DNA of 64,000 nt from Methanothermobacter sp049720995 (GCF_049720995.1 NZ_JBNASF010000005.1:11957-75956); one strand, 5' to 3'; counted from the stretch's first letter, positions 8,383 through 17,402 are shown. Program-made: numbers and translations. The notes: generated by a model not told the origin, from the letters alone.

Positions 8383-9780
8383 ATGAACATGGACGAAATT
8401 GAAGGCGCGCTCAGAAGGGCCCGTAAGCTGGTTGAGGAGGCTGAGACGGTTACAGTCTACAGCCACACAGACTGTGATGGTATAACAGCGGCAACAATCC
8501 TCAGCAAAGTCCTTGAGGGTCTCGGGAAGGACCATGAGATCAGAATAATAAACATCAATGAGGTCACCGAGGTTGAACCCGGCCCGGATCTAACAGTGTT
8601 CAGTGACCTTGGATCCGGACAGAGGATCCATGAAAACATGAAAAGGAGTTCCCGTGTTCTCATACTCGACCACCACCCCCCAGTGCGAAATAGAAACTTT
8701 GAACCTCCAAGGGGTGAGCTCCTTGAAATAAATCCCATCTTCTATGAAATGGATGGTTCAACCAGCATCTCAGGTGGTGGCCTATCATATCTACTTGCAA
8801 GGCAGTTCGGATACACTGAGCTCAGCTGGATGGGTCTGCTTGCAGCAGTGGGTGACATGCAGAACATCAAGAAAGGTAAGATGGTTGGGGCCAACCGGCT
8901 GATCCTTGAGGACAGTATAAGGGAGGGTGTGGTTGACTGCCGCAGTGACCTTACGATCTACGGTAGACACACCAGATCCATCGTAAGTGCCCTCTCATAC
9001 TTCGGGGATGTTACCCTGCCCACAACAAACAATACCAACGAGTGCATAGCAAGGCTTAAGAACCTGGGCATACCCCTGAAAAACGGCGAAACCCAGAGGA
9101 GGCTCTGTGACCTTACAGATGACGAGAAAAGAAAACTCTTCAACGAGATATACCGTATGATGGTCAATGAGGTCCCCCGGAGGTACCATAAATACCTCCC
9201 CATGCTCATACTCGGTGAGGTCTACGAGTTAAGATCAGAGGAGAGGTACACAGTATTCAGGGACCTCTCAGAGTTCTCAACCGCAGTTAACGCATGTAAC
9301 CGCAACTCAAGGTGGAAGCTTGCAATGGATATCATCGGGGGGAACCGCCATGGAAGGCTGGATGAACTTGAGGACATCCTCAGGGAACACAGGGCCTACC
9401 TGGCGGTCACCCTCGACCGGATAATGGACGAGGAACTCATAAGGGATATGGATAACCTCCAGTACTTCCATGCACCGGAAGTGAAGACCTCGGTGGTGGG
9501 TACGGTTGCCGGTATGCTCCTGGGCTACGGTGACTGGAGGAGGCCCATGATAGGGCTTGCTGAAACCGATGATGGGCTCAAGGTTTCACTGAGGTGCTCT
9601 CGCCTCCTGGCATTTGACGGTATACACTTCGGTTCAATCATGCAGAGGGTGGCAGAGAAGGTCGGGGGTAGCGGCGGTGGTCATGCGACCGCCTGCGGAG
9701 CATACATACCCTTTGAGAATGAGGAGGAATTCCTCAAACTCCTTAACAGGGCCATAGAAAAGGTGAAGGTGAATGAATGA
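8383..9780 (+). CDS. DHH-family single-strand exonuclease (archaeal RecJ-like)
   Basis: 465 residues. The DHH phosphoesterase core is clear: SHTDCDGITAA near 27-37 (Asp30, Asp32), Asp75 in SDLGSG, and the DHH triad at 96-98 followed by PP. GGSGGGHATACGA near 428-440 is the DHHA1 nucleic-acid-binding glycine motif. These residues bind Mn2+ for hydrolysis. Archaeal RecJ-like proteins work with CMG helicase or in RNA/DNA end processing, but the sequence alone does not say which substrate this paralogue prefers. The last four bases overlap the next gene (ATGA). Confidence 0.88.
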   Translation: MNMDEIEGALRRARKLVEEAETVTVYSHTDCDGITAATILSKVLEGLGKDHEIRIININEVTEVEPGPDLTVFSDLGSGQRIHENMKRSSRVLILDHHPPVRNRNFEPPRGELLEINPIFYEMDGSTSISGGGLSYLLARQFGYTELSWMGLLAAVGDMQNIKKGKMVGANRLILEDSIREGVVDCRSDLTIYGRHTRSIVSALSYFGDVTLPTTNNTNECIARLKNLGIPLKNGETQRRLCDLTDDEKRKLFNEIYRMMVNEVPRRYHKYLPMLILGEVYELRSEERYTVFRDLSEFSTAVNACNRNSRWKLAMDIIGGNRHGRLDELEDILREHRAYLAVTLDRIMDEELIRDMDNLQYFHAPEVKTSVVGTVAGMLLGYGDWRRPMIGLAETDDGLKVSLRCSRLLAFDGIHFGSIMQRVAEKVGGSGGGHATACGAYIPFENEEEFLKLLNRAIEKVKVNE

Positions 9781-10574
9781 AGGCTTTCAGAAAGAAGGGT
9801 GAACTTACACGTTTCCAGGTGCTTAGTGAGATAGCAAGGCGTCAGCCCTATGTGAGGCAACGGGATATAGCAGATGAACTGGGAATAACGGTCCAGGCAG
9901 TGTCTGAGAACATAAAGAGCCTCATAGCAGAGGGCCTTGTGGAGGCAGGAAGCGGGAGATCCCACTACAAGATAACCCGGAGGGGTGGTGAGAAGCTCAA
10001 GAGGGCCGCAGTGAGCCTGAGGCAATATGCCGATGAGGTCCTGGATTACATGAGTTCCTACAAGTCCATCTGGCCCGCCATCGCATGGGAGGACCTCAGC
10101 GCCGGTGATGAGGTGGAACTATTCATGGACGACGGCGTCCTCTACGCCAGGAGGAGGACCAATGGAGATGCCCATGCCATAGTAATGAAAAGTGCCTCAG
10201 AGGGTGAGGATGTTGCCCTCACCGAACTTGGCGGCACCATACCCCTCCAGAGGGGAAAGGTGACCATCGCGGTTCTCCCAGGGATATCGGAGGGCGGTTC
10301 AGGGGCAGCGGACCTTGAAAGGATAATGGAACTGACGCATGGACAGGATAGGATAGGAATAATGGGGACCGTTTCAAGGGCCGCCGCTACAAGGTTAAAC
10401 TTAAATGTTGATTTTGAATTTGCAACCCCCTATGCTGCCCTTGCAGCCGCAAAGAGGGGTCTGAATGTCCTTGTACTTGCAGTTGGTAAGATGAGCAGAA
10501 GCATAACAAAAAAACTGGAAGAAGAGGGTATAGAGTACTCGATTGAGGATGTCAGGGTGAACCGGAGGAAGTAG
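9777..10574 (+). CDS. Winged-helix transcriptional regulator with conserved archaeal C-terminal domain
   Basis: 265 residues. Residues about 10-75 form a MarR/Lrp-like winged helix: QVLSEIARR, then QRDIADELGITVQAVSENI as the helix-turn-helix, then a wing ending at YKITRRG. The remaining 190 residues are a conserved archaeal domain with alternating strands and a C-terminal Rossmann-like part rich in AALAAAKRGL. This resembles methanogen proteins of the DUF7839 type; the ligand is unknown. It overlaps the DHH gene by ATGA, making it the last gene of the pur-cob operon, which could let it regulate that operon. Confidence 0.75.
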   Translation: MKAFRKKGELTRFQVLSEIARRQPYVRQRDIADELGITVQAVSENIKSLIAEGLVEAGSGRSHYKITRRGGEKLKRAAVSLRQYADEVLDYMSSYKSIWPAIAWEDLSAGDEVELFMDDGVLYARRRTNGDAHAIVMKSASEGEDVALTELGGTIPLQRGKVTIAVLPGISEGGSGAADLERIMELTHGQDRIGIMGTVSRAAATRLNLNVDFEFATPYAALAAAKRGLNVLVLAVGKMSRSITKKLEEEGIEYSIEDVRVNRRK

Positions 10575-10612
10575 ACCCCCGGCGTGATATGGTGTCTGAA
10601 TCATCCGCTGCT

Positions 10613-11044
10613 TCAGAGGGAGTAGACCTCCCCCGGTGGGACCATCCGGATCCCGGCATCCCTCAGGGCCCCTTCAAGGGCATCCAGATCCTCTGTACTC
10701 ATAAATAGTATCGCCTTATCCTTCTTTTCATGGACAAATGCGTATATGTAGTCAAGGTTCAGGTCATAATCCTTGAGGACCCCGAGGATTGATGCAAGGC
10801 CCCCTGGCCTGTCATCCATCTCAACTGCGACGACGTCCTTAAGCTTAACAACGAAGCCGCCATTCTCAAGAACATCTGCCGCGCGTTCAGGTTCAGGGAC
10901 TATGAGCCTGAGTATCCCGAATTCTGATGTATCTGCAAGTGATAGGGCCCTCAGGTTTATACCTGCCTCTGCAAGTGTACTCAGTGCCTTCCAGAGCCTT
11001 CCCTTCTTGTTTTCAAGAAATATTGATATCTGCTTAACCCTCAT
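10613..11044 (-). CDS. Tandem ACT-domain protein
   Basis: 143 residues made of two ACT domains: one over about 1-68 (KQISIFLENKKGRLWKA) and one over about 70-141 (AVEMDDRPGGLASILGVL). Proteins of this type lie beside phenylacetate-CoA ligase homologues in many archaea and bind an amino acid or related ligand. Here it lies 15 bases downstream of such a ligase and is probably co-transcribed, suggesting allosteric control of that enzyme or sensing of an aromatic amino acid. Confidence 0.88.
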   Translation of the reverse strand: MRVKQISIFLENKKGRLWKALSTLAEAGINLRALSLADTSEFGILRLIVPEPERAADVLENGGFVVKLKDVVAVEMDDRPGGLASILGVLKDYDLNLDYIYAFVHEKKDKAILFMSTEDLDALEGALRDAGIRMVPPGEVYSL

Positions 11045-11059
11045 GGTATCACCATAAAT

Positions 11060-12364
11060 TTAAAGGTTCCTCTTATCTATCACCCTTACTGCCTTCCCCT
11101 CACTCCTGGGTATTGTGCCTGGTTCAACCAGGGTCACCTTAACCCTGAGGCCTATCTCGTTCTCTATGAACTCCTCGAGCCGGTCCCTGGTCTCCACCAT
11201 CTGCCGGATGTCATCTGAGAAGAGTTCAGGGGAGGTCTCCACCCTCACCTCAAGTTCATCCATGAGGTGGGGCCTTGTCACTATTATCTGGTAGTGTGGC
11301 TCAATACCATCTATACGTAGGAGCGCCTTCTCTATCTGGGATGGGAACACTGAAACGCCCCGAACCTTTAGCATGTCATCGACCCTGCCGGTGATCCTTG
11401 AGATCCTTGCAAGGGTCCTGCCACAGGCACAGGGCTCATAATCTATTGAGGTTATATCCTTTGTCCTGAACCTTATAACCGGCATGCCCACCCGTGTGAG
11501 GGTTGTGAGTACCAGTTCTCCCCGTTCACCGGCTCCGACCCTTTCACCATTCCCATCTATGATCTCAGGGTAGAAGTGGTCCTCTGCAACGTGGAGGCCA
11601 TTCTTCTCACTGCATTCCATCGCAACCCCCGGCCCCATGATTTCGGTGAGTCCATATATGTTGAAGGCCGGTGCATTGAATCTCCTCTCTATCTCAGCCC
11701 TCATCTCCTCTGTCCACATTTCAGCCCCGAATCCTACTGCCTTTAAGCTAGATTCAGCCGGATCAAAGCCCTCCTCAGCTGCAACCTCAGAGAGGTAGAG
11801 GCCATAGGATGGGGTGAATATCATCACTGTTGTCCCGAAGTCCTTCATTATCTCTATCTGCCTTCTTGTCTGTCCGGTTGAGATGGGAATAACGGTTGCC
11901 CCTATCTTCTGGGCGCCGTAGTGGACCCCGAATCCGCCTGTGAAGAGCCCGTAGCCATGGGTGTTCTGGATGACATCATCCTCTGTGAGACCCATCATTG
12001 TGAGGCCCCTGGCCATGACCTCACTCCATATCTCTATGTCCTCCCTGGTGTAGCCTGAGACCACGGGTTTTCCTGTGGTCCCTGATGATGTGTGGACCTC
12101 AACTATCTCCTTCCTCGGGACTGCGAACATCCCGAAGGGGTAGACCTTCCGGAGGTCATCCTTGGTGGTGTAGGGTAACCTTGTGATGTCATCCAGTGAC
12201 TCTATGTCCTCAGGGTACACACCCTTCCTTTCAAATGCCTCATGGTAGTAGGGTACGTTTTCATATGCCCTCCTTACTGTGTCCTGAAGCCTTTTAAGCT
12301 GAATTTCCTCAAGTTCATCCCTGGTTATGCATTCCATTTCCCTGTTCCAGATCATCTGAATCAT
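11060..12364 (-). CDS. Phenylacetate-CoA ligase family protein (PaaK-like)
   Basis: 434 residues, the standard length. It is an ANL-superfamily adenylate-forming enzyme: HTSSGTTGKPVVSGYT near 93-108 is the P-loop, NIYGLTEIMGPG near 240 the second core motif, and VRGVSVFPSQIE near 340 the hinge of the C-terminal domain. Such enzymes activate aryl acids to CoA thioesters. In methanogens they are thought to salvage indole-3-acetate or phenylacetate for aromatic amino acid synthesis via 2-oxoacid oxidoreductases. The ACT gene downstream fits that role. Confidence 0.9.
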   Translation of the reverse strand: MIQMIWNREMECITRDELEEIQLKRLQDTVRRAYENVPYYHEAFERKGVYPEDIESLDDITRLPYTTKDDLRKVYPFGMFAVPRKEIVEVHTSSGTTGKPVVSGYTREDIEIWSEVMARGLTMMGLTEDDVIQNTHGYGLFTGGFGVHYGAQKIGATVIPISTGQTRRQIEIMKDFGTTVMIFTPSYGLYLSEVAAEEGFDPAESSLKAVGFGAEMWTEEMRAEIERRFNAPAFNIYGLTEIMGPGVAMECSEKNGLHVAEDHFYPEIIDGNGERVGAGERGELVLTTLTRVGMPVIRFRTKDITSIDYEPCACGRTLARISRITGRVDDMLKVRGVSVFPSQIEKALLRIDGIEPHYQIIVTRPHLMDELEVRVETSPELFSDDIRQMVETRDRLEEFIENEIGLRVKVTLVEPGTIPRSEGKAVRVIDKRNL

Positions 12365-12447
12365 TCCCGAATCAGTGTAACTCTTAGATGTTTATGGTGC
12401 TCTAAAAATAAATGTTGGTCTTTTTGTCAGCCCTTAATCCCTATTGA

Positions 12448-12708
12448 CATACTTGTACTCCCAATAATAATACATCATTTCATGCCAGCAAAGGGCTTTT
12501 CTCCGATTTCAATAATAAATACGGCGGGGGTGTTGAACTGAAGGTTAAATGTAATGAATCTGGCCAGGAAAGCACTCTAAAGGGTGATGAAAACCCTGGA
12601 GGCTGCGAATGCGAATTTGAATTAGAATTAAGGGGTCTGAAGAGAGTGCCTGCTGTTTCTGTTCTGGAAGGGGGTATCCTCCTCATCCCGCTACATAGGC
12701 AGAGCTGA
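12448..12708 (+). pseudogene. Possible gene remnant without a start codon
   Basis: This frame is open for 86 codons but contains no plausible start. It has protein-like composition in its second half (acidic, with a CEC pair and a hydrophobic LEGGILLIPL tail). No family is recognised. It sits in a 647-base gap (12365-13011) that otherwise holds only AT-rich sequence and the 46-base tandem repeat. It may be the 3' end of a decayed gene, or chance. Confidence 0.25.
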
Positions 12709-12847
12709 TGTGGCTGATGGTGAGTGGCCATGCTGAATGGTTCTTAACATTCATAACACTGATTCTACCATTATTTATATGAAAAACCCTCAATTCCTAA
12801 GGCATGCTTCCTTAGGAGGTATCATTCCATGGCACTCCAGCATCATC

Positions 12848-12939
12848 TGGTTTTTTATTAGGTGCATCCCTCTATACCGGGTCCTCTCATCCATGGTTTT
12901 TTTATTAGGTGCATCCCTTTATACCGGGTCCTCTCATCT
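12848..12939. repeat. 46-bp tandem duplication, two copies
   Basis: Two adjacent 46-base units (12848-12893 and 12894-12939) differ at two positions only. Each unit begins TGGTTTTTTATTAGGTGCAT and contains TATACCGGGTCCTCTCATC. It lies about 70 bases downstream of the sod stop codon, in the region where that transcript would end; the T-rich start of each unit is on the plus strand. Confidence 0.9.
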
Positions 12940-13011
12940 ACAATTCCCTGATCAGAATGAATCGTGTGCACTGAAGTTAAGAAAATATAAAATGATTCCA
13001 AAAAAATAATG

Positions 13012-13620
13012 TTAGAAGAGGTCTTCGAAGCGTTTTTCAACCTCTTTCCAGTTTACGATGTTCCAGAATGCTTCAACGTAGTCGGGTCTCACGTTCCTGT
13101 AGTCAAGGTAGTAGGCGTGTTCCCATACATCCAGGACCATGAGGATCCTGAAGTGGGGTATCACGTTGACGTTGTGTTTCTCAACCTGCATTATGAAGAG
13201 CCGGTCGGTCCTCTGGCAGTAGGTGAGTACAGCCCACCCTGAGCCCTCGGCACTCACAGCAGCCTGAGAAAACTCCTTTTTAAATCTTTCAAAGCTTCCG
13301 AAGTCCTTCTCTATGTACTCTGCAAGCCTCCCATCTGGTTCTCCGCCGCACTCATCTGCGGGTCCCATGTTACCCCAGAAGAAGAGGTGCAGGACGTAAC
13401 CCCCCACATGGAATGAGAGTTCCTTGAGGGCCGCCTTGATGTCAACTTCCCCATCATTCTTCCTGGCATCGTCGAGTTTTCTGAGGATTGCATTGGCACC
13501 ATCCACGTAGGCCTGATGGTGCTTCTCATGGTGTATCCTCAGCTGCTCCTCTGATATGTATGGTTCAAGGGCATTGTAGGGGTATGGGAGTTCAGGGAGT
13601 TCATAGAATTTTTTCTCCAT
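13012..13620 (-). CDS. sod: Superoxide dismutase, Fe/Mn family
   Basis: 202 residues, standard length. It dismutates superoxide. The four metal ligands are visible by family alignment: His30 in RIHHEKHH, His78 in YVLHLFFWGNM, Asp164 and His168 in LDVWEHAYY. The second-shell residues fit the iron-type enzyme described in Methanothermobacter, but the metal cannot be decided from sequence. The ATG directly follows the peroxiredoxin stop codon and its ribosome site GGTGAT is made by the last peroxiredoxin codons, so the two are translationally coupled. It is the last gene of the oxygen-defence operon. Confidence 0.95.
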   Translation of the reverse strand: MEKKFYELPELPYPYNALEPYISEEQLRIHHEKHHQAYVDGANAILRKLDDARKNDGEVDIKAALKELSFHVGGYVLHLFFWGNMGPADECGGEPDGRLAEYIEKDFGSFERFKKEFSQAAVSAEGSGWAVLTYCQRTDRLFIMQVEKHNVNVIPHFRILMVLDVWEHAYYLDYRNVRPDYVEAFWNIVNWKEVEKRFEDLF

Positions 13621-14307
13621 CTAATCACCACCTGTACTGCGGTGGCAGAGCCACCAGTCATAGCATTCATATTCCTCTTTCCTTTTCCTGGCGGTTTCAA
13701 TATCAGATGCCGGCGGGACTATCACATGGTCCCCGATGAGCTGGTTATCGGGCCAGTTTGCAGGTGCAGCGACACCCTCAGCATCTATGACCCTGAAGGC
13801 GCGTATCATCCTCACGATCTCAGGGATGTTCCTTCCAAGTTCCTGTGGATAGTAGAGTATAGCCCTGATTATCCCCTCGGGGTCAACCACGAATACCGCC
13901 CTCACCGTGTTTGTGGGCCTCGCCGGGTGTATGAGGCCAAGGGTATCCGCGACTCTCCCGGTGTCCGCTATCACAGGAAACTCGATCTCTGTATCAAGGT
14001 TCTCCTCTATCCATTCAATCCACTTTATGTGTGAGAATACCTGGTCGACGCTGAGGCCCACAAGTTCACAGTCGAGTTCCCTCAGTTCAGGGTAGACCTC
14101 CTGGAATGCCACGAACTCTGTTGTGCAGACGGGTGTGAAGTCTGCAGGGTGGCTGAAGAGTATGAACCATTTCCCGCTGAATTGATCCGGGAGTCTCATC
14201 AGCCCGTGGGTTGTCTGGACCTCCATTTCAGGGAACTTATCCCCTATGAGGGGCATTCCCCGCCCCTTTTTCTTCACCTTTCTGAGTTCGTATACCTTCT
14301 CCCCCAT
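13621..14307 (-). CDS. Peroxiredoxin (Prx6/AhpC-TSA, archaeal type)
   Basis: 228 residues from the 14307 ATG, which has GGGGGGAT just upstream and lies three bases after the ferritin stop. An internal Met at 14256 would give about 211 residues and starts where family similarity begins, so it remains possible. The peroxidatic Cys61 (numbering from 14307) is in HPADFTPVCTTEF. Two further cysteines near the C terminus (ECYDWWLC) are arranged as in archaeal enzymes that form intra- or intersubunit disulfides. It reduces hydrogen peroxide and alkyl peroxides, probably with electrons delivered through rubredoxin or thioredoxin-like partners. Confidence 0.92.
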   Translation of the reverse strand: MGEKVYELRKVKKKGRGMPLIGDKFPEMEVQTTHGLMRLPDQFSGKWFILFSHPADFTPVCTTEFVAFQEVYPELRELDCELVGLSVDQVFSHIKWIEWIEENLDTEIEFPVIADTGRVADTLGLIHPARPTNTVRAVFVVDPEGIIRAILYYPQELGRNIPEIVRMIRAFRVIDAEGVAAPANWPDNQLIGDHVIVPPASDIETARKRKEEYECYDWWLCHRSTGGD

Positions 14308-14310
14308 AAA

Positions 14311-14829
14311 TTATCCCCCCTTTTCGTTTGATGGTGGGTTGTAAACCCTCTTTCCGAGTTCTGCATCGAGCATGAGGAGGCCGCTTGGTGAATCCGATGC
14401 AAGTCGCACCTTCCGGAGCACCGAGCCGGCTGATTCCTCCTCCTCAACCTGTTCTGCCACGAACCACTGGAGGAAATTGCTGGTTGCGTGGTCCCTCTCT
14501 GAGATTGCAAGGTCAACAAGGTCATTTATGAGCCCTGTGACCTTCCTCTCATGTTCCAGGACATGTTTGGATACCTCCAGCGGGGACTCCCACTCAAATG
14601 GTGGTTTCTCTATCTCATCAAGAACGACCCTTGCACCCCTCTGAACAAGGTAGTCGTAGAACTTCATTGCGTGTGCAAGTTCCTCCTGGGCCTGGACACG
14701 CATCCAGTTTGCAAATCCCGGGAGGTCAGAGGCCTCATAGTAGGCAGCCATTGAAAGATAGAGGTATGCTGAATAGAGTTCAGCGTTGAGCTGCCTGTTT
14801 AGGGCCTCCTGCATCCTTTCACTCACCAT
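14311..14829 (-). CDS. Ferritin (bacterial non-haem type)
   Basis: 172 residues with the four-helix ferritin fold. The di-iron ligands are seen as Glu17 in LNAELYSAYLY, Glu50 and His53 in AQEELAHAMKFY, and glutamates in the third and fourth helices. It oxidises and stores iron, which limits Fenton chemistry, and so fits the surrounding peroxide and superoxide genes. Its start overlaps the fprA stop by 11 bases. Confidence 0.93.
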   Translation of the reverse strand: MVSERMQEALNRQLNAELYSAYLYLSMAAYYEASDLPGFANWMRVQAQEELAHAMKFYDYLVQRGARVVLDEIEKPPFEWESPLEVSKHVLEHERKVTGLINDLVDLAISERDHATSNFLQWFVAEQVEEEESAGSVLRKVRLASDSPSGLLMLDAELGKRVYNPPSNEKGG

Positions 14830-15988
14830 TTAATTCACCCCCTATTTCCTTTATCTGAATGGCAAGTTCATCTATCCTCTGAAGATCCTCTTCACGTGGA
14901 AGGCCCTTCAAAAGGACTGGTTCAAGGTATTCCACGTTCAGGTTGGATAGCAGACCCTTGACCTCGGATTCAATGAGTGTCCCCCACCCATAGGATCCCA
15001 TAAGTGCAACATGTTTCACCGGGGGTCTCAGTGCATTCACAAGGTAGAGTGCCGATGCAACTGCAGGGTGGGGCCTTGTGAGCACCGTGGGTGATGCTAC
15101 AGCCAGGACCGAGGCATCGACGAGTTCTGTGAGGAATTCCCCGGTATCTGACTCTGCAACATTGATGGGTCTTACACTCACATCAAGTTCCATCAGCTTC
15201 TCTGTGAGTCTTTCAACCATGATCCCCGTGCTTCCGTGCATGGTGGTATATGCGATCACCGCTTTACTTCCCCCGGCGGTCCATCTCCGGTATGCATCGA
15301 TTATGAGGTCAGGTATGGATACCAGTGGGCCATGGGATGGTGCTATGAGTGATATGTCAAGGTCCGAGATCTTTTTGATGTTGGATGTGACCATCTGGCT
15401 GAAGGGCATCATGATATGTGCGTAGTACCTCTTGGCCTCCCTCAGGAAACCCTCAGGAACCTCCATGATGTCTGATGTTGCAAGGTGTGATCCAAAAAAG
15501 TCACACGTGAATAGTATCCCATCCTCCTCAAGGTAGGTTACCATGGTGTCAGGCCAGTGCACCCAGGGTGTTACAATGAACCTCAGTGTCTTATCACCAA
15601 GGGAGAGTGTCTCACCATCCTCAATTGCCCTGAAATTTCCATCGATCCTTAGAAGTTCCTTGAGGAGTTCAATGCAGGCAGATGTCCCCAGGACCTCCGC
15701 ATCAGGGTACATGTCAAGTAGTTCCGGAATTGTGCCTGAGTGGTCCTGTTCTGCGTGCTGGGAGATTATGTAGTCGATGTCAGTTTCCATCTCCCTGATG
15801 GTCCCGAGAAATTCGCTGCTCTTCGAGGGCTCTGCAGAATCAATGAGTGCCGTGGCACTGGTTCCAGAGACGATGTATGAGTTGTAGCTTGTGCCCCTTG
15901 GGAGGGCTACAAGCTCATCAAAGGTCCTCCGGTCCCAGTCGATTATACCTGTGTAGTAAACCCCATCTGCAATTTTTCTGGCTTTCAT
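14819..15988 (-). CDS. fprA: F420H2 oxidase, A-type flavodiiron protein
   Basis: 389 residues. It reduces O2 to water with electrons from F420H2, a known role of this protein in Methanothermobacter marburgensis. The N-terminal metallo-beta-lactamase-like domain holds the diiron site: His78, Glu80, Asp82, His83 in SQHAEQDHSG, with His and Asp further on in TPWVHWPD and TCDFFGSH. The C-terminal flavodoxin domain begins near 250 with AYTTMHGSTG, the FMN phosphate loop. Its ATG touches the stop codon of the upstream rubredoxin gene. Confidence 0.95.
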   Translation of the reverse strand: MKARKIADGVYYTGIIDWDRRTFDELVALPRGTSYNSYIVSGTSATALIDSAEPSKSSEFLGTIREMETDIDYIISQHAEQDHSGTIPELLDMYPDAEVLGTSACIELLKELLRIDGNFRAIEDGETLSLGDKTLRFIVTPWVHWPDTMVTYLEEDGILFTCDFFGSHLATSDIMEVPEGFLREAKRYYAHIMMPFSQMVTSNIKKISDLDISLIAPSHGPLVSIPDLIIDAYRRWTAGGSKAVIAYTTMHGSTGIMVERLTEKLMELDVSVRPINVAESDTGEFLTELVDASVLAVASPTVLTRPHPAVASALYLVNALRPPVKHVALMGSYGWGTLIESEVKGLLSNLNVEYLEPVLLKGLPREEDLQRIDELAIQIKEIGGELNGE

Positions 15989-16150
15989 TTAATCCATCTT
16001 CTTGAACTGGTCCTTTCCAACTCCACATACAGGGCACACCCAGTCGTCGGGGAGGTCCTCAAACGGTGTTCCTGCTTCTATCCCTGATGTGGGGTCTCCC
16101 TCTTCAGGGTCGTAGATGTATCCACACATCTGGCAGACGTATTTGTCCAT
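15989..16150 (-). CDS. rub: Rubredoxin
   Basis: 53 residues. The iron site is formed by two CxxC knuckles, CQMCGY near 6-11 and CPVCGVGKD near 39-47, with the classical YDPEEGD and FEDLPDDWVC blocks between. It is a small electron carrier. Its stop codon abuts the fprA start (TAA then ATG), so it is probably co-translated with FprA and may carry electrons to the peroxiredoxin or SOD side of the operon. Confidence 0.95.
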   Translation of the reverse strand: MDKYVCQMCGYIYDPEEGDPTSGIEAGTPFEDLPDDWVCPVCGVGKDQFKKMD

Positions 16151-16161
16151 TTATTCACCTC

Positions 16162-16323
16162 TCAGTTAAGTGGTTTGAACATCTTCTTCCTTGCACCGCA
16201 TGACGGGCACCTCCATGTTTCAGGAAGGTCCTCAAACGGTGTTCCTGGTGGTGTGTCCGTCCTTGGTTCGCCCTTTTCAGGGTCGTAGATGTATCCACAA
16301 ACCCTGCATTTGTATCTTTTCAA
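16162..16323 (-). CDS. rub: Rubredoxin, second copy
   Basis: 53 residues beginning with a TTG codon that has AAAGGTG six bases upstream. Both knuckles are present (CRVCGY near 6 and CPSCGARKK near 39), as is FEDLPETWRC. It is the first gene of the six-gene oxygen-defence operon and a paralogue of the next rubredoxin, with a more basic C terminus. The two copies may serve different partners. Confidence 0.94.
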   Translation of the reverse strand: MKRYKCRVCGYIYDPEKGEPRTDTPPGTPFEDLPETWRCPSCGARKKMFKPLN

Positions 16324-16686
16324 GTTTAGCACCTTTCTCTTTAATTTTAGGACGTATATTAATTATTATTCTTTAAAAATTTAAAATTATCTATGAAGTT
16401 TCAATGAGAACCTTTAAATAATCGAATCGCCTCCTTCAGGAAGATCCATTGGGAGGCCAGAGAAAACAAATAAATCCATGAACACGTAAAATGGTGCCGA
16501 ATGAATTCAGCGAAAAATCCAATATTATTTTGGCTAAAATTCAAAGGTATTTAAAACTTTAATAGTTGCAAGAGCATTATACACTGTACCAGGGTAGAGG
16601 CGGGACCTGGAGTTGATTTAATGAAAGGATATCTTCCTTTAATTTTACCGGGTCTTATTTAAGGCTCAGCCAGTGAAGTGGATATC
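16324..16686. other. Intergenic, AT-rich, with a GC-rich inverted repeat
   Basis: No gene is seen. The first 110 bases must hold the promoter of the leftward rubredoxin operon; on the minus strand, TTTAAAGG-like and AATATAC-like elements occur around 16350 and 16415. GCCTCC near 16431 and GGGAGGC near 16450 can pair around a loop of about 12-14 bases, and may be a terminator or a small structured RNA. The rest is featureless. Confidence 0.4.
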
Positions 16687-17155
16687 ATGTCAATTCCACC
16701 GGGGGATGACAGCAGCGATGGACTCTCATGGGCAACTGCAAAGGCGGGTATAAAGAATTCAAGGGATCGGCTGCAGATAATAGCATGATCTGTGCAGAAG
16801 GCAATAAAACGGCCTGGATAGCGGGATGTGACATGACAAGAAACTGGCAATCACGGTTAAAGCCAACACCACAAACACAGGAGAACCTCTGGCAATTAAA
16901 CAGCAATCCTCAGTAAACCAGAGATCCATAAGAAACCAGACAATCACCTGCATCCAGTGGCTCAACAGGAACACCCGGAGCAATCAAACTCTCAAAATCA
17001 GCTCACAAAGTAACAGCAATCAACATGAGAAACTTCATAAACACTATAAACGGGCCCACGGAAAGGGTATGGGAACATGCATTCACAAGACCCCTATAGT
17101 CTACAGCAAAAACCCCGGGTTCCACGGAACCTGCATGAGACCTCCAAACTGGTGA
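16687..17155 (+). pseudogene. Remnant of a surface (parallel beta-helix/adhesin-like) protein gene
   Basis: A short frame from 16687 to 16788 encodes GDDSSDGLSWATAKAGIKN, the characteristic N-terminal block of methanobacterial right-handed beta-helix surface proteins. It then stops. A second frame, from about 16838 to 17155, contains AITVKANTTNTGEP, which resembles a repeat-domain beginning, followed by low-complexity Asn/Gln/Ser-rich residues. Intact members of this family are hundreds to thousands of residues long, so this is read as a decayed fragment with internal deletion. The frame relationship is inferred by eye. Confidence 0.45.
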
Positions 17156-17213
17156 ATATCAACTCATTTTCTATTTTTTATAAAAAATAGTAGGAAAATG
17201 GAATGCTAATTTT

Positions 17214-17402
17214 TCAGTCAAAATACTTCATCCTGACCACATTGAAGCCCACTACACAGCCAACAAAACCCATTCTCAAGTATGGGCTTACAGGAGCATA
17301 GACTGCAACTGCGAGTATAATCACTCCCACGAGGGTGTGGGTTAACAGGTTCTTCCAGTCTGTAAGGTAATCCCTGATTCCTCTAAACAATCTTCTCAAC
17401 AT
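17214..17402 (-). CDS. Small membrane protein of unknown function
   Basis: 62 residues. A basic amphipathic N terminus (MLRRLFRGIRDYLTDW) is followed by a hydrophobic segment near 21-40 and a weaker one near 45-57. GAGGTG stands immediately before the ATG. No family is recognised. A strong TATA box and a 21-base palindrome lie just upstream, so the gene appears individually regulated. Confidence 0.65.
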   Translation of the reverse strand: MLRRLFRGIRDYLTDWKNLLTHTLVGVIILAVAVYAPVSPYLRMGFVGCVVGFNVVRMKYFD

